From positions 4,340,001-4,404,000 of the forward strand of contig CP148074.1 of assembly GCA_037482215.1 (NCBI GenBank): a stretch of 64,000 bases of DNA, given 5' to 3'. Origin of the DNA: Pseudomonas mendocina (GTDB lineage Bacteria; Pseudomonadota; Gammaproteobacteria; Pseudomonadales; Pseudomonadaceae). The position numbers and the translations under genes were made by a program. Below the pieces are notes generated by a model. It searched no databases, was not told the origin of the DNA, and saw only the letters and a list, made by a program, of their open reading frames with translations. How positions within the stretch are numbered: the stretch's first letter is position 1; each line of letters starts with the position of its first letter. Positions 36,750 through 47,748 of the stretch are shown piece by piece.

Positions 36750-37171
36750 GCACCGTCATGCTCGCACTGCTGATCAGCGGTTGCGCAAACCTGCAGCCGA
36801 AAAATCAGATTATCGACCTGCAGCGCCAGGCTGATAACGCCTACTCACAGGGCGATTTCGCCACCTCAACCAAGCTTTACGGCCAGCTTGCGAAGAAAAT
36901 GCCCACCGATGCAGGTGTGCGCTACCAGCTTGGTAACAGCCAGGCTCGCCAGGGCGATAACCAAGCCGCCATCGCCAGCTACCGCGATGCGCTTGTACGC
37001 GACCCACAGCACGCCCGCAGTTGGCATAACCTGCTGCAAGTACAACTTCGCGAAGCGAGTGTCACGGCCTCAGAAATGCGCCGCTACCTGAACGATCAGA
37101 CACCGTATGCCGACAAGGCGCTACAGCGCGCCGATAAATTGCTCGAAGTCTTTCCGCAGGCGGAGGAGTAA
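36737..37171 (+). CDS. TadD-like TPR lipoprotein
   Basis: This 144-residue protein has signal peptide MRLLSTVMLALLISGC with the lipobox cysteine at 16. Tetratricopeptide repeats follow (about 30-105, AYSQGDFATSTKLYGQLAKK, VRYQLGNSQARQGDNQAAIA, ALVRDPQHARSWHNLLQVQL). TadD-type TPR lipoproteins act as pilotins or scaffolds for the secretin. It is shorter than typical TadD (about 250 residues). The ATG lies inside the end of the DUF192 gene, and TadE follows 5 bases after the stop. Confidence 0.85.
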   Translation: MRLLSTVMLALLISGCANLQPKNQIIDLQRQADNAYSQGDFATSTKLYGQLAKKMPTDAGVRYQLGNSQARQGDNQAAIASYRDALVRDPQHARSWHNLLQVQLREASVTASEMRRYLNDQTPYADKALQRADKLLEVFPQAEE

Positions 37172-37176
37172 CCCCA

Positions 37177-37866
37177 ATGAGGCGTCGTCAATCAGCCCAG
37201 GCGATGATCGAGTTTCTGATCATCATCCCCGTTCTGATCATGCTGATCTTCGGCGCTGCACAAGTGGCGTTTATTTATTCTGCAAAGAATGGCTTGAACT
37301 ACGCCACGTTTCAGGCCGCTCGTATTGGTGCAATGAACCATGCCCTGTACAGCGATATGCGCCGCGGCTTAATTCGAGGCATGTACCCAATGTTCTCGCA
37401 GATCGACGACGAGAAAGAGCGCATGACACACACAGCCACCGAAGTGGACAACTTTGTGATGATCACGCGTATCAGCCCGAACAGCGAAGCCTTCGCACAG
37501 TTTGGGGAGGAGGTCGAAGCACTGGGCGCAAGCGCTATTCCCAATGACAACCTGATGTTCCGTTCACCTGCACAGGGGCCGGTCTCTATCCAGGATGCCA
37601 ACCTGCTGAAGATCCGCGTGCAGTACTGCATGCGCCTGATCGTACCCATGGCGGAAAGGCTGTTCAGCTCGGCCTCTGCCTTCAATACCAGCAAAACCAG
37701 AACTGGCCTGAACGAAAACGCCCGCCTCAATCCAGACTATGAAGAGGTCTGTGGTGGACGTAACGGTTTCATTATCACCTCTGAAGCCACCGTGCGCATG
37801 CAGAGTGCTGCGATCAACGACGAAACCTATTGCAGCACCACCCCAAGAAAGCTGAACTGCCCGTAA
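37177..37866 (+). CDS. TadE-like pseudopilin
   Basis: This 229-residue protein has a basic start (MRRRQSAQ) and the TadE-type pilin-like helix AMIEFLIIIPVLIMLIFGAA, followed by KNGLNYATFQAARIGAMNHA, the hallmark after the TadE helix. The rest is a soluble domain with two likely disulfide cysteine pairs (VQYCMRL, EEVCGG, ETYCSTTPRKLNC). It is the last gene of the operon, and an intrinsic terminator lies 55 bases after the stop. Confidence 0.85.
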   Translation: MRRRQSAQAMIEFLIIIPVLIMLIFGAAQVAFIYSAKNGLNYATFQAARIGAMNHALYSDMRRGLIRGMYPMFSQIDDEKERMTHTATEVDNFVMITRISPNSEAFAQFGEEVEALGASAIPNDNLMFRSPAQGPVSIQDANLLKIRVQYCMRLIVPMAERLFSSASAFNTSKTRTGLNENARLNPDYEEVCGGRNGFIITSEATVRMQSAAINDETYCSTTPRKLNCP

Positions 37867-37920
37867 TACATGGAATTCCAAGCGACCTAGAGCAGCCCAC
37901 TTCAGCAGTAATACACCCAT

Positions 37921-37952
37921 AAAAAAACCGCCGATAATATCGGCGGTTTTTT
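37921..37952. terminator. bidirectional intrinsic terminator between Tad operon and pckA
   Basis: CCGCCGA (37928-37934) pairs with TCGGCGG (37940-37946) around TAATA. The stem is flanked by A7 on the left and T6 on the right, so it can terminate both the Tad operon and the convergent pckA transcript. Confidence 0.88.
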
Positions 37953-37971
37953 GTTCAGCAGCTGCCGCGAC

Positions 37972-39513
37972 TTACAGTTGCGGACCGGCTTTTTTGATCG
38001 CGTCGCTGACATCGAACTTCTGGAAGTTGTCGATGAACAGCTTAGCCAGGCCTTTGGCGGCCTCGTCGTAAGCAGCCTTGTCAGCCCAAGTGTTACGAGG
38101 GTTGAGCAGGTTGGTTTCAACGCCCGGAACAGCCTTCGGCACGTCCAGGTTGATGATTGGCAGGTGCTCAGTTTCAGCACCAATCAGCGCGCCGCTCTGG
38201 ATAGCTGCAATCACACCACGAGTAGTCGGGATGTTGAAGCGCTTGCCAACGCCGTAACCACCACCAGTCCAACCCGTGTTAACCAGGTAGACCTTGGAAC
38301 CAAACGCGTTGATACGCTTGATCAGCAGCTCAGCGTATACGCCAGCCGGACGCGGGAAGAACGGTGCGCCGAAGCAGGTGGAGAAGGTCGACTTGATGCC
38401 GCCGCCGGAGCCCATCTCAGTGGAGCCGACCAGTGCAGTGTAGCCAGACAGGAAGTGATAAGCAGCCTGTTCATTGTTCAGGATCGAAACCGGCGGCAGT
38501 ACACCAGTCAGGTCGCAGGTCAGGAAGATCACAGCGTTCGGCTCGCCACCGAGGTTTTTCTCGCTGCGCTTCTCAACATACTCCAGCGGGTAAGCAGCGC
38601 GGCTGTTCTGAGTCAGGCTGTCATCGCTGTAGTCTGGAGTACGCTGCTCGTCGAGCACTACGTTTTCCAGAACGGTGCCGAACTGGATAGCTTTCCAGAT
38701 CACCGGCTCGTTCTTCTCGGACAGGTCGATGCACTTGGCATAGCAACCGCCTTCGATGTTGAACACAACACCTTCGCCCCAACCGTGCTCGTCGTCACCG
38801 ATCAGGTAGCGGGATTCATCAGCCGATAGGGTGGTTTTACCGGTGCCAGACAGACCGAAGAACAGGGTTACGTCGCCTTCTTCGCCAATGTTGGCGGCGC
38901 AGTGCATCGGCAGTACGTCTTTTTCCGGCAGCAGGAAGTTCTGCACGGAGAACATGGCTTTCTTCATTTCACCGGCATAGCGCATGCCAGCGATCAGCAC
39001 TTTCTTGGCGGCGAAGTTGATGATCACGCAACCATCAGAGTTGGTGCCGTCACGCTCAGGCACGCACTCGAAATTGGCGACGTTCAGCACTTGCCACTCA
39101 TCTTTGCCGCTCGGGTTGTACTGAGCAGGGTTGATGAACAGCTGACGGCCGAACAGGTTCTGCCAAGCAGTAGCAGTGGTCATTTTGACCGGCAGGTAGT
39201 GTTCTTCAGCAGAACCAACATGCACGTACGATACGAAGCTGTCTTGAGCATCGGAGAACGCCTGAACGCGATCCCACAGTGCGTCAAACTTGTCGGCCGG
39301 GAACGGACGGTTGATCGCGCCCCAGGCGATCTGCGCCTCGGTGCTCGGCTCTTGCACGATGAAGCGATCAGCCGGCGAACGACCAGTACGGTGGCCGGTA
39401 CGCACTACCAGCGCGCCATTGGCGGCCAGTTCACCCTCACCGCGACGAAGGGCTTCTTCGACCAGTTGGGCAGCGCTAATGTCTGTGTACACGGCGTTGT
39501 TGGCTTGCGTCAT
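37972..39513 (-). CDS. pckA: phosphoenolpyruvate carboxykinase (ATP)
   Basis: This 513-residue cytosolic gluconeogenic enzyme converts oxaloacetate and ATP to phosphoenolpyruvate, CO2 and ADP. The substrate loop [16 protein letters not shown] lies near residue 40. The kinase-1a P-loop is [20 protein letters not shown] (about 222-240), and the metal/kinase-2 segment is [20 protein letters not shown]. The C-terminal adenine-binding region includes [20 protein letters not shown]. Length is normal for the ATP-dependent family. GGGGA precedes the ATG. It stands alone, ending at the shared terminator. Confidence 0.97.
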   Translation of the reverse strand: MTQANNAVYTDISAAQLVEEALRRGEGELAANGALVVRTGHRTGRSPADRFIVQEPSTEAQIAWGAINRPFPADKFDALWDRVQAFSDAQDSFVSYVHVGSAEEHYLPVKMTTATAWQNLFGRQLFINPAQYNPSGKDEWQVLNVANFECVPERDGTNSDGCVIINFAAKKVLIAGMRYAGEMKKAMFSVQNFLLPEKDVLPMHCAANIGEEGDVTLFFGLSGTGKTTLSADESRYLIGDDEHGWGEGVVFNIEGGCYAKCIDLSEKNEPVIWKAIQFGTVLENVVLDEQRTPDYSDDSLTQNSRAAYPLEYVEKRSEKNLGGEPNAVIFLTCDLTGVLPPVSILNNEQAAYHFLSGYTALVGSTEMGSGGGIKSTFSTCFGAPFFPRPAGVYAELLIKRINAFGSKVYLVNTGWTGGGYGVGKRFNIPTTRGVIAAIQSGALIGAETEHLPIINLDVPKAVPGVETNLLNPRNTWADKAAYDEAAKGLAKLFIDNFQKFDVSDAIKKAGPQL

Positions 39514-39673
39514 GAGGTTCCCCGTCGGCCACTAGGCCGAGTCTTACGAACGTTTGTAGTGCAAATTTAACACTACTACATTGAAAAAAGTGCGCCGGAT
39601 TATGCCAGAAAAAAGCACGCTGCGGGTGCAGTCTCTATTCAAATCGTACCGGCGCGGTTCTCTTGCACTTATT

Positions 39674-40561
39674 TTAGTGGCGCGTATCCGAGGGTGCCTC
39701 GGTACTGCCGTCAATGAACAGCTGGAGCACGTCAGCTGCATCAAATAGGTAACGCTGGTTGCAGAACTGGCAGTCGATTTCTACGCTGCCTCCGTGTTCA
39801 CGCACCAAGGCCTCAGCATCCGTCTGGCCCAAGCTGATCAACGCCCGACCGGAGCGCTCGCGGGAGCAGCTGCAGCGGAACTGTAAACCGCGGGGGTCGA
39901 ACAAACGCAGGGCGTCCTCATGGTAGAGGCGATGCAACAAGGTTTCATTGTCCAAACTGAGCAATTCTTCAACTGTCAGGGTATCGGCCAGAGTCGCCGC
40001 ATGCTGCCAGCTGGCCTCTCGCTCGTCCGGGTCAGTGATCCGGTCGGCAGGCAGTTGCTGCAGCAGCAATCCGCGCGCACGCTGGCCATCAGCGCTCAGC
40101 CAGAAGCGCGTTGGCAGCTGCTCAGAGGTCTGAAAATAAGTAGTCAGACATTCAGCCAAGGTGTCGCCGTCGAGATCAACGATGCCCTGATAACGCTGGC
40201 CGAGCTTGGGATCGATGGTCATGGCCATCACGCCGTCTGGCATCAGTTCGCGCAGAGTGGCATTTTCCGCAACTTGGTCGGCGTCGTAACGGGCGATCCC
40301 CCGCACATCCCCATCACTGGAGACTTCTACCATCAGCGTAGGTACCGCGCCGCTTGAGCGGGTCTGCAAGATCAGCAGTCCGTCAAACTTGAGCGTGCCG
40401 ATGAGCAACGATGCAGCGGCCAACAGCTCACCCAGCAACTGGGCGACTGGTTGCGGATAGGGATGCTTGGCCAGGACGTGGTGGTAACTGTCAGTCAGGC
40501 TGACCAGCTCGCCGCGAATGTCACTGTCATCGAACAAAAAGCGTTGGGTAAAATCAGACAT
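39674..40561 (-). CDS. hslO: Hsp33 redox-regulated chaperone
   Basis: This 295-residue cytosolic holdase is activated by oxidation. The conserved N-terminal core ([40 protein letters not shown]) is followed by the C-terminal zinc switch CSCSRERSG ... [10 protein letters not shown], where the CxC and CxxC cysteines release zinc on oxidation. The start at 40561 (MSDFTQRF) is preferred over an ATG 18 codons upstream because it matches the family N-terminus. It is codirectional with hslR, 152 bases apart, an arrangement seen in other pseudomonads. Confidence 0.95.
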   Translation of the reverse strand: MSDFTQRFLFDDSDIRGELVSLTDSYHHVLAKHPYPQPVAQLLGELLAAASLLIGTLKFDGLLILQTRSSGAVPTLMVEVSSDGDVRGIARYDADQVAENATLRELMPDGVMAMTIDPKLGQRYQGIVDLDGDTLAECLTTYFQTSEQLPTRFWLSADGQRARGLLLQQLPADRITDPDEREASWQHAATLADTLTVEELLSLDNETLLHRLYHEDALRLFDPRGLQFRCSCSRERSGRALISLGQTDAEALVREHGGSVEIDCQFCNQRYLFDAADVLQLFIDGSTEAPSDTRH

Positions 40562-40713
40562 GCCAGCTATCACTGAATGTAACGTGGCCGGCAATTTTAG
40601 GCGCAAACGCGCCATTGACCAAGCGCCTCTTAGCTATCGGCTGCGCGGGTAATTTCTATTACCCCACCCTGAGCCCAGTCGGAACGCGGCTTGCAGGGCA
40701 TCGGCAGGGCCTT

Positions 40714-41106
40714 TCAGCCCTGCAAATCGTGAAAGTTCAGAATTTGCCGACGCTGTTTCTTGGTCGGCCGCCCGTCGGTTTGCACACCCAAGGCCCCAGC
40801 TTTGCGCTGCTGCGCAGCGGCCTCGCGCTTGGCAATGCTTTCTGGCGTTTCGCAATACAGCAGTTGCGCTTCTGGTGCACCGCGACGCACCACGGATAAA
40901 GCACGCACCACAATGGTGCGATCATCAAAACCAGTGCGGACGACATACTCGTCCCCAACCTTGGGCTCTTTGCCAGGTTTGCAGCGTTCACCACGGTGGT
41001 GCACTTTACCACCTTCGATGGCGGCCTTCGCCAAGGCGCGGGTTTTGTAGAAACGCGCGGCCCAGAGCCATTTGTCCAGCCGGACTTTGTCGTCGTTATC
41101 GTTCAT
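40714..41106 (-). CDS. hslR: Hsp15 ribosome-associated RNA-binding protein
   Basis: This 130-residue S4-domain protein recycles free 50S subunits carrying nascent chains. The S4 motif is VRLDKWLWAARFYKTRALAK, followed by AAIEGGKVHHRGERCKPGKE. The C-terminus is basic and ends PTKKQRRQILNFHDLQG. The start at 41106 (MNDNDDKVRLDKW) is preferred. An ATG six codons upstream is possible. It is paired with hslO on the same strand. Confidence 0.93.
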   Translation of the reverse strand: MNDNDDKVRLDKWLWAARFYKTRALAKAAIEGGKVHHRGERCKPGKEPKVGDEYVVRTGFDDRTIVVRALSVVRRGAPEAQLLYCETPESIAKREAAAQQRKAGALGVQTDGRPTKKQRRQILNFHDLQG

Positions 41107-41195
41107 TGGGTATCCATCACGCACAGTGCTCTGGCAGGCATTTTGCCTGATGCAGTTGTCATAAGCGCCTACTAGAATGCTTTGGAGACTATCGG

Positions 41196-41672
41196 ATGGA
41201 ACCTGTGAAAACCACTTATCTGCCTAACGTTATTGGCCTGCGTGAATGGATTAACCTGCCTGAACTGGGCATGGTGGGCCTGCGTGCCAAAATCGACACA
41301 GGCGCCAGCACGTCTAGCTTGCATGCTACAGACATTCAGGTGTTTGAACGCGCAGGTGAACAATGGGTGCGTTTCACCGCGCACTTAGGCACACTGGTGC
41401 AACGTCGCCATCGCTGTGAGGCGCCGCTTGTTTCAGTGAAAACGATCAAGAGTTCCAACGGCCAAAGTCAGTCTCGTTATGTCATACGCACCCATTTGGC
41501 GCTCGGAGAACAGCAGTGGCCAGTAGAGTTCACCCTGGCCTGCCGCAAAACCATGCGCTATCGCGTGTTGCTGGGCTCCAAAGCGCTGGTGGCAGGTAAT
41601 CTGCTGGTCAATCCGGCCCTCTCCTACGTGCAATCCAAACCCTTACTTGCCGACTCTTCTGGTGCCGAATGA
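41196..41672 (+). CDS. rimB: RimB-type retropepsin-like protease of the rimK operon
   Basis: This 158-residue protein belongs to the putative ATP-dependent zinc-protease family (PF05618). Its aspartic-protease-like motif is [17 protein letters not shown], and the second half has [20 protein letters not shown]. In Pseudomonas the rimA-B-K system modifies ribosomal protein S6 with glutamate tails, with RimB recalled as the protease partner. The stop overlaps the rimK start (ATGA). No rimA-like gene lies between or beside them here. Confidence 0.85.
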   Translation: MEPVKTTYLPNVIGLREWINLPELGMVGLRAKIDTGASTSSLHATDIQVFERAGEQWVRFTAHLGTLVQRRHRCEAPLVSVKTIKSSNGQSQSRYVIRTHLALGEQQWPVEFTLACRKTMRYRVLLGSKALVAGNLLVNPALSYVQSKPLLADSSGAE

Positions 41673-42574
41673 AGATTGCTGTGCTGTCCCGAAACCCCCG
41701 CTTGTATTCCACCCGCCGTCTGGTAGAGGCCGGTCAGGCCCGGGGCCACGAGATGGTCGTTATCGATACGCTGCGCGCTTACATGAACATCGCCAGCCAT
41801 AACCCACAGATTCACTACCGCGGCAAAGCCCTTGAAGGTTTTGATGCGGTGATTCCTCGCATCGGCGCCTCAGTGACGTTTTACGGCTGCGCGGTGCTGC
41901 GCCAGTTTGAAATGATGGGTGTGTTCCCGCTGAACGAGTCGGTCGCCATTGCCCGCTCGCGGGACAAACTTCGCTCGCTGCAACTGCTGTCCCGACGAGG
42001 CATCGGCATGCCAGTCACTGGCTTCGCCCACTCGCCGGATGACATCGACGACCTGATCCAAATGGTTAACGGCGCACCGCTGGTGATCAAGGTGCTAGAA
42101 GGCACTCAAGGCATCGGCGTGGTGCTGTGTGAAACGGCTAAAGCGGCTGAGTCAGTAATTGAGGCTTTTATGGGCCTGAAACAGAACATCATGGTGCAGG
42201 AGTACATCCAGGAAGCCGGTGGTGCAGACATCCGCTGTTTTGTCGTGGGTGATAAGGTCATCGCAGCCATGAAGCGGCAAGCCAAGCCCGGCGAGTTCCG
42301 CTCAAACCTGCATCGCGGTGGGACTGCCAGCTTGATCAAAATCACTCCGGAAGAGCGCAAAACCGCCATTCATGCAGCAAAAGTGATGGGGCTGAGCTTG
42401 GCCGGAGTGGATATTTTGCGCTCCCAGCGCGGCCCGCTGGTGATGGAAGTCAACTCCTCCCCTGGTCTTGAGGGAATCGAAACCACTACGGGTAAGGACG
42501 TGGCTGGACTGATTATTCAGCACCTGGAAAAGCATGCGGGCCCCAACCTGACACGCACCAAAGGGAAAGGTTAG
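41669..42574 (+). CDS. rimK: RimK ribosomal S6 glutamate ligase
   Basis: This 301-residue ATP-grasp ligase adds glutamates to the C-terminus of ribosomal protein S6 and can make poly-glutamate. The N-terminal domain has [20 protein letters not shown] and [20 protein letters not shown]. The ATP-grasp core has [40 protein letters not shown] and [20 protein letters not shown]. It is coupled to rimB by a 4-base overlap. Its stop codon overlaps the stop of the convergent c-di-GMP gene. Confidence 0.95.
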   Translation: MKIAVLSRNPRLYSTRRLVEAGQARGHEMVVIDTLRAYMNIASHNPQIHYRGKALEGFDAVIPRIGASVTFYGCAVLRQFEMMGVFPLNESVAIARSRDKLRSLQLLSRRGIGMPVTGFAHSPDDIDDLIQMVNGAPLVIKVLEGTQGIGVVLCETAKAAESVIEAFMGLKQNIMVQEYIQEAGGADIRCFVVGDKVIAAMKRQAKPGEFRSNLHRGGTASLIKITPEERKTAIHAAKVMGLSLAGVDILRSQRGPLVMEVNSSPGLEGIETTTGKDVAGLIIQHLEKHAGPNLTRTKGKG

Positions 42575-45500
42575 GTGGCAGGCTCCGTGTGGGCCTGTAC
42601 TAACCATTGGGTAAACTCTTCCTCACTCAGCGGGCGACTGAAATAGTAGCCCTGGCCCAGCTCACAGCCCTGCTCACGTAAGCAGGCCAGTTGCTCCTGA
42701 CTTTCGATGCCCTCTGCAACACACTCCAGCCCTAGGTTGCGGGCAATGACTAGAATCGTCTGCACAATCATCAGGCCATTGCCATCGGCCGCATCCATAT
42801 CCCAGATAAAGCTGCGGTCGATTTTCAGGCGATCCAGCGGCAGGCGCTTGAGGTAGGTCAGCGAGGAGTAGCCCGTGCCAAAGTCATCAATGGAGAAGCG
42901 CACGCCAAGCGTTTTCAGGGCCTGCATGTTGCTGATGCACTGCTCAACATCTTCGACCAGAACACCTTCGGTGATCTCAAGCTCCAGTGACTGCGGGGCA
43001 ATATTGTGGCGCTGCAAACAATCGCGAACACGAGATACGCAGTTCCGCTGACGCAGCTCACGAGGGCTGAGATTAATCGCCAGAACGAAGTCCGGCCGCA
43101 TGACAAGCCATTTATTGAGTTGCGCACACGCTTGCTCAAGCACCCAAGTGCCGAGCTCCTCGATCAGTCCGGTCTCTTCTGCCAAAGGAATGAAGTCTCC
43201 GGGCATAACCTCGCCACGCTCAGGATGCCCCCAGCGCAGCAGCACTTCAGCACCGGAAACACGGTTACTGTGCAGTTCCAGCTGAGGCTGGAACATAAGC
43301 CTTAACTGGCCACGCTGTACCGCCAGCCGCAGCTCGTTTTGCATCTGCAATCGCTGGTCGATAACCGCCTGCATCTCCGGGGCAAAGAAGTGAAATGCAT
43401 TACGCCCACCCTGCTTGGCCTGATACATAGCCGTGTCTGCTTGTTTCAGCACATCTGACGCAGCTTGGCGCCCCAACGGGTGCAAGGCGATACCGATACT
43501 GGCGCTGATGGACAACTCATGACCATCAATCCAGCAACTGCGATCCACCAACGCTTTAAGTAGTTTCTTTGCGGTGATGGCAGCAGATTCGGCAGCCACC
43601 TCCGGATCTTTATCCAGACCTTCGAGCAACACGACGAATTCGTCGCCGCCCATCCGCGCGAGCGTGTCCTGCGCTCGCAAGGCACTGACCAAACGTAGCG
43701 TGACCTCTCGCAACAACCCATCACCGACTTGGTGCCCGAGGCTGTCGTTGACTGTTTTGAAATGGTCCAAGTCAATGAATAACAAGGCCCCCGTTGTGCC
43801 TTCGCGCAACTCACGCTGCATAGCGTGCTGCAAGCGGTCCAAAAGTAAACGTCGATTGGGCAGTCCTGTGAGCTCGTCACTGTAGGCTAGCCGCTCAATC
43901 TCTTGCTGATAGTGCTGGCGCTCGGAGATATCCATCACCGATCCACGAATCAATACCGGCTCACCTGGCATACGTACCAGCCGCACTTCGCAGGGGATAT
44001 TGCGACCACTGCTGTCACGGTGAAGCCACTCGAAGACCGGCGCGCCTCCAGCAATCGCTTGTTCCAGTTGTAAGCGGCCATATTCTTGGGACGGCCGGCC
44101 ATTAGCCTGTTTGGCCGGGCTCAAATCAAACAGTGTCTTAGTGGTGATAGCCTCACGGGTGTAACGCAACAGTCGCAGAGTGTTCTCATTGCAGTCCACC
44201 ATCCGCCCTTGGACATCGACCAACATGATGGCTTCAGGCGCATTCTCCACCAACGTACGGTAGCGCGCTTCGGCCTGAAGTCGGCCACTGATGTCTTCGA
44301 CCAATAACAGAAACATCCTCACCCGGCCGGTACTGTGGCGCACGGCTCGCAGGCTGACTCGGGTATGCACGAGACTGCCGTCAGCGCGGCGGAAACGTTT
44401 TTCCAACTCAAACCCTTCACGTTCTCCGCCGTGCACCTGATCGAGCAGAGACCGCTCAATAACCAACTCTTCCTCAACTGAAAGCGACGCCCACGTACAC
44501 GTCATCAAGTCATCGTGACTGCGACCAAGCATGCTGCAGAAACGTTGGTTGACCTCTTCCCAGGCAAAGCTCGGACTGGTCATGGCCATGCCGATTAGCG
44601 GCGCTTCAAAAAACAGGTTGAGGCGCTCATCCCGTTCGCGCAGCTGTTGTTCAGCAAATTTGCGCGCGCTGATGTCCTGGATCGCGCCATAGATGCGAAC
44701 CAACTCGTTTTCATCCCACTCAGTGATGCCCCGCAAGCGCAACCAACGTGACTTACCCTTAGCGGTGAGAATCCTCACTTCAAAGTCAAAATGATCCTGT
44801 CCGCGCCCAGAAACCAATTCCGCCAGTTTCGCCTCCGTCAACTCCCGACTACTGGTGTCCATGTAGCTTAGGGCCCCTGTCAACTGAGGCGTACCTTGGC
44901 CGGGGTCAAGCTCATAGATACGGAAGCAGCCAGCACTCCAATCCATGGTTCCTGATGGCAGGTTAAGCACCCAGCCGCCTAAGTCAGCAATGTTTTCTGT
45001 TTGGCTGAAGAGATAACTCTGCTTGAGCAGCTCATCGCTTTGCGCACGCACCTGACTGGCCAACTGCTCCCGCGCTGTAACGTCAGACTGCATGACTACA
45101 AAATGGCTGATACCGACATCGTCGTAGATAGGCGAAAGCGTTAACTGCGCCCACATTGACTGAAGATCCTTACGATAGAGGCGCAAGACCACATCACAAG
45201 CAATGCCATCTTCAATGGCTTGACGCAGGCGCATGAAGCCTTCTTGCTGGCGATCCTCACGCACCAGAAAGTCCCAGCTTTTTCCTATCGTCTCGGCGTT
45301 GGAGTAGCCGCTCATGCGCTCGAAGGCAGGGTTGCAATAGATCAACGGCATATGCGGCTGACGCACGTCGACGATCACCACCCCCAGAGGGCTCGCGTCC
45401 AGCGCCAAATGGGCCAATGAAAGTTGCTCTTGCATTCTGGAGCTACGCGCTAATGACTGGCGCAGATCGCTCAAGCTTCGACCAAGAAGAAGGGAGGCGA

Positions 45501-46362
45501 GTGTGAAGAGCAACACCCCCAAATGCAGATTCATGCGCTGCGCATCAGCCCATGGGGCAAAACCCACCCACTCACGTAAAAAGGGCAAGCTGATGACCAT
45601 AAGCGCACTGAGTGCAGCGCCACACAATGCACCGGGGAACCCCCACTTCAACGCGAGGGCAAACAGCATCATGCCGAACAGTGGCAGATTGAGTTCCAGA
45701 TAGGTGTTGGCCAACATCCATGGCATAGCGATCAACAGGGCTAACAGGAGTAGCCCAGGCGGCAGTTTACTCAGGTTTTCCTGCAACGGTTCAGCGCTGC
45801 TGACAGGACCATTGATCAGCCAGCCCCGTTTCTTCAGCCAAGGCGTAAGGTAGACCAGAAGAATTGTCCCACCCCCAAAGGCGACGAGACAGCTCATCAA
45901 CCACAATGTCAGGCTCGCCGTCGGCAGTTGTGCTAGCTGTAAACCGTACTGGGCCCAACTCACCAGCATGCCCCCGAAGCACAGGGTCGTTGCAGGCAGC
46001 AATACGCCCCAAAGCATGTAGCGCACCAAGTGACGAACGCTCGGCACAGTTGGATCAAACAACCGCAGATAAAGAAGCAACCAGGCCAAGCCGAGTGCGG
46101 TGGTCATAGGCAGCGCACAAAGCGCAGCCGTTTGCCAACTTAAACCGTTATAGACACATGACAAAATGCCACTCAGGTAAGCCGCTGGCAGCACCCGCGG
46201 CCCCCACCAAATCACCAGCAGGACACCCAGGGCAAAAGGCAGATACCAAAGCGCCACACCGCTCATAAAGGGTGTGGCCAAGGAAAACCCAGTAGTCAAC
46301 AGGAGCAATGGTAAGGGGATTAACCATGTCCAAAGCGAACGGTAAACTGAGACTGCCGGCAT
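42571..46362 (-). CDS. MASE1-PAS-GGDEF-EAL membrane protein
   Basis: This 1263-residue c-di-GMP signalling protein has a MASE1-like sensory membrane domain at residues 1-310 with about eight helices ([20 protein letters not shown] onward). Several PAS/PAC modules follow (about 315-810, e.g. [20 protein letters not shown] and [20 protein letters not shown]). GGDEF lies near 815-985 with an intact [17 protein letters not shown] lies near 1000-1245, where the signature reads EVLLRW while the [20 protein letters not shown] loop is conserved. It is likely a phosphodiesterase or a dual-domain enzyme. The gene occupies the place between rimK and envZ. Confidence 0.93.
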   Translation of the reverse strand: MPAVSVYRSLWTWLIPLPLLLLTTGFSLATPFMSGVALWYLPFALGVLLVIWWGPRVLPAAYLSGILSCVYNGLSWQTAALCALPMTTALGLAWLLLYLRLFDPTVPSVRHLVRYMLWGVLLPATTLCFGGMLVSWAQYGLQLAQLPTASLTLWLMSCLVAFGGGTILLVYLTPWLKKRGWLINGPVSSAEPLQENLSKLPPGLLLLALLIAMPWMLANTYLELNLPLFGMMLFALALKWGFPGALCGAALSALMVISLPFLREWVGFAPWADAQRMNLHLGVLLFTLASLLLGRSLSDLRQSLARSSRMQEQLSLAHLALDASPLGVVIVDVRQPHMPLIYCNPAFERMSGYSNAETIGKSWDFLVREDRQQEGFMRLRQAIEDGIACDVVLRLYRKDLQSMWAQLTLSPIYDDVGISHFVVMQSDVTAREQLASQVRAQSDELLKQSYLFSQTENIADLGGWVLNLPSGTMDWSAGCFRIYELDPGQGTPQLTGALSYMDTSSRELTEAKLAELVSGRGQDHFDFEVRILTAKGKSRWLRLRGITEWDENELVRIYGAIQDISARKFAEQQLRERDERLNLFFEAPLIGMAMTSPSFAWEEVNQRFCSMLGRSHDDLMTCTWASLSVEEELVIERSLLDQVHGGEREGFELEKRFRRADGSLVHTRVSLRAVRHSTGRVRMFLLLVEDISGRLQAEARYRTLVENAPEAIMLVDVQGRMVDCNENTLRLLRYTREAITTKTLFDLSPAKQANGRPSQEYGRLQLEQAIAGGAPVFEWLHRDSSGRNIPCEVRLVRMPGEPVLIRGSVMDISERQHYQQEIERLAYSDELTGLPNRRLLLDRLQHAMQRELREGTTGALLFIDLDHFKTVNDSLGHQVGDGLLREVTLRLVSALRAQDTLARMGGDEFVVLLEGLDKDPEVAAESAAITAKKLLKALVDRSCWIDGHELSISASIGIALHPLGRQAASDVLKQADTAMYQAKQGGRNAFHFFAPEMQAVIDQRLQMQNELRLAVQRGQLRLMFQPQLELHSNRVSGAEVLLRWGHPERGEVMPGDFIPLAEETGLIEELGTWVLEQACAQLNKWLVMRPDFVLAINLSPRELRQRNCVSRVRDCLQRHNIAPQSLELEITEGVLVEDVEQCISNMQALKTLGVRFSIDDFGTGYSSLTYLKRLPLDRLKIDRSFIWDMDAADGNGLMIVQTILVIARNLGLECVAEGIESQEQLACLREQGCELGQGYYFSRPLSEEEFTQWLVQAHTEPAT

Positions 46363-46429
46363 GCTGACCTCGAGACGGTACTACCGAACAAGCATAGACG
46401 AGCAACTTAGGCCCGCATGCTACCTCGAA

Positions 46430-47743
46430 TCAAGCAGCATCGCGTGGTAATAACAACCCCAAAGGCAGACAAACTCTGGCTTCCAGACCACCCCCAACCC
46501 GGTTGCGCAGCTCTACGCTGCCGCCGTGAAGGGCGGCAATGCGTTTAACGATGGCCAATCCCAGACCAGTTCCCTGCCCACCACGAGCCCGATCACCACG
46601 GATGAATGGATTGAAAATATTGTCGAGTTCAGCAGGATCAATCCCAGTGCCTCGATCAAGCACGCTGATCACCACATAGGGCGCGCTGTGATCACCGGAA
46701 ACCGATGCCAGCACTTCTACCTGATTACCGCCATAACGCAGCGCATTCTCAATCAGGTTGACCAACAGGCGTTTGAAGGAAATCCGCCGCAGAGGAAATG
46801 CAGGCACTGGCTCGAGATACAGACGTACCACTTCCCCTTTTTGATTGTAGGGCGCAGCGACTTCATGGATCAGCTCGCGCACATCCAATTCTTCCAGTGG
46901 CTCACCGCTACCATCGCGAATAAAGGCCAGGAACTGATCAAGAATCGCGTCCATGTCTTCAATGTCGCGGACCATGTCTTCGGTCAGCTCAGAGTCTGTG
47001 TCCAAAAACTCCAATGACAAGCGTAAGCGAGTCAGCGGTGTACGCAAATCGTGGGATACCCCAGCCAACATCAACTCACGCTCACGGGCCGCCTGCTCAA
47101 CATCCTCCGCCATTTGGTTGAACGCCCGGTACACCTCGGTCATTTCACTGGGCGTATCACTAATCGGCAGGCGCACACTGCGCCCCTTACCCAGTTGGCG
47201 AGCCGCAAATACCAAGCGTTTGAGCGGGGCATTGAGCTGACGCACAAAAATCCAGGCAGCAGCTGTCGAGAGCAAGCCAATACCAAGGAACCAGCCCAGC
47301 ACGCTCCAGATTTTCTGCCCGCGTAATGGGTGCGGATACAACGGCACGCGCAACCAGTCATCACCCAGCGAAGGCGCCCTGACCCACAACGCAGGCGGGT
47401 TTAAAGCACGCACCCGGACCTCGGTGTCCGGCCCCAGCTCCGAACGCATTTGCTCTTCGAAGATTTCACTGTAGGGCCAGTGCTCTTCAGTTTCCGGCAC
47501 ATCACCGGCGGCCACCCACTGAAGGCCTGCAGCGCGACCAATCACATCCCGCGCATCAGGATCAGCCGCCCAATACGCACGGATAGTCAGGGCCGCACCA
47601 TGGCTGTACTGGCGGTCCACCAACACGTCTTCGTTGATCATCAGATAGACCAACGTCAACGCCTTGGAAAACAGCACGACGATCAGCACCAGCCACAGCG
47701 TGCGGGCGAAGAAGCTCTGCGGAAACCAGACAGGTGCCTGCAT
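46430..47743 (-). CDS. envZ: EnvZ-type sensor histidine kinase (AmgS-like)
   Basis: This 437-residue kinase has a first membrane helix (TLWLVLIVVLFSKALTLVYL), a periplasmic domain (about 40-155) and a second helix near 160. HAMP follows, with RLVFAARQLGKGRSVRLPIS. The phospho-acceptor histidine is in MLAGVSHDLRTPLTRLRLSL, and the ATP-binding domain has LLVNLIENALRYGGNQVEVL and GGQGTGLGLAIVKRIAALHG. It begins 5 bases after ompR in the same operon. From family knowledge, the P. aeruginosa counterpart (AmgS) handles envelope stress and aminoglycoside tolerance. Confidence 0.94.
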   Translation of the reverse strand: MQAPVWFPQSFFARTLWLVLIVVLFSKALTLVYLMINEDVLVDRQYSHGAALTIRAYWAADPDARDVIGRAAGLQWVAAGDVPETEEHWPYSEIFEEQMRSELGPDTEVRVRALNPPALWVRAPSLGDDWLRVPLYPHPLRGQKIWSVLGWFLGIGLLSTAAAWIFVRQLNAPLKRLVFAARQLGKGRSVRLPISDTPSEMTEVYRAFNQMAEDVEQAARERELMLAGVSHDLRTPLTRLRLSLEFLDTDSELTEDMVRDIEDMDAILDQFLAFIRDGSGEPLEELDVRELIHEVAAPYNQKGEVVRLYLEPVPAFPLRRISFKRLLVNLIENALRYGGNQVEVLASVSGDHSAPYVVISVLDRGTGIDPAELDNIFNPFIRGDRARGGQGTGLGLAIVKRIAALHGGSVELRNRVGGGLEARVCLPLGLLLPRDAA

Positions 47744-47748
47744 CAGAA

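Noticed and set aside
38902..39570. A 222-codon plus-strand frame over pckA
   Set aside because: It is the antisense shadow of a strongly conserved enzyme.
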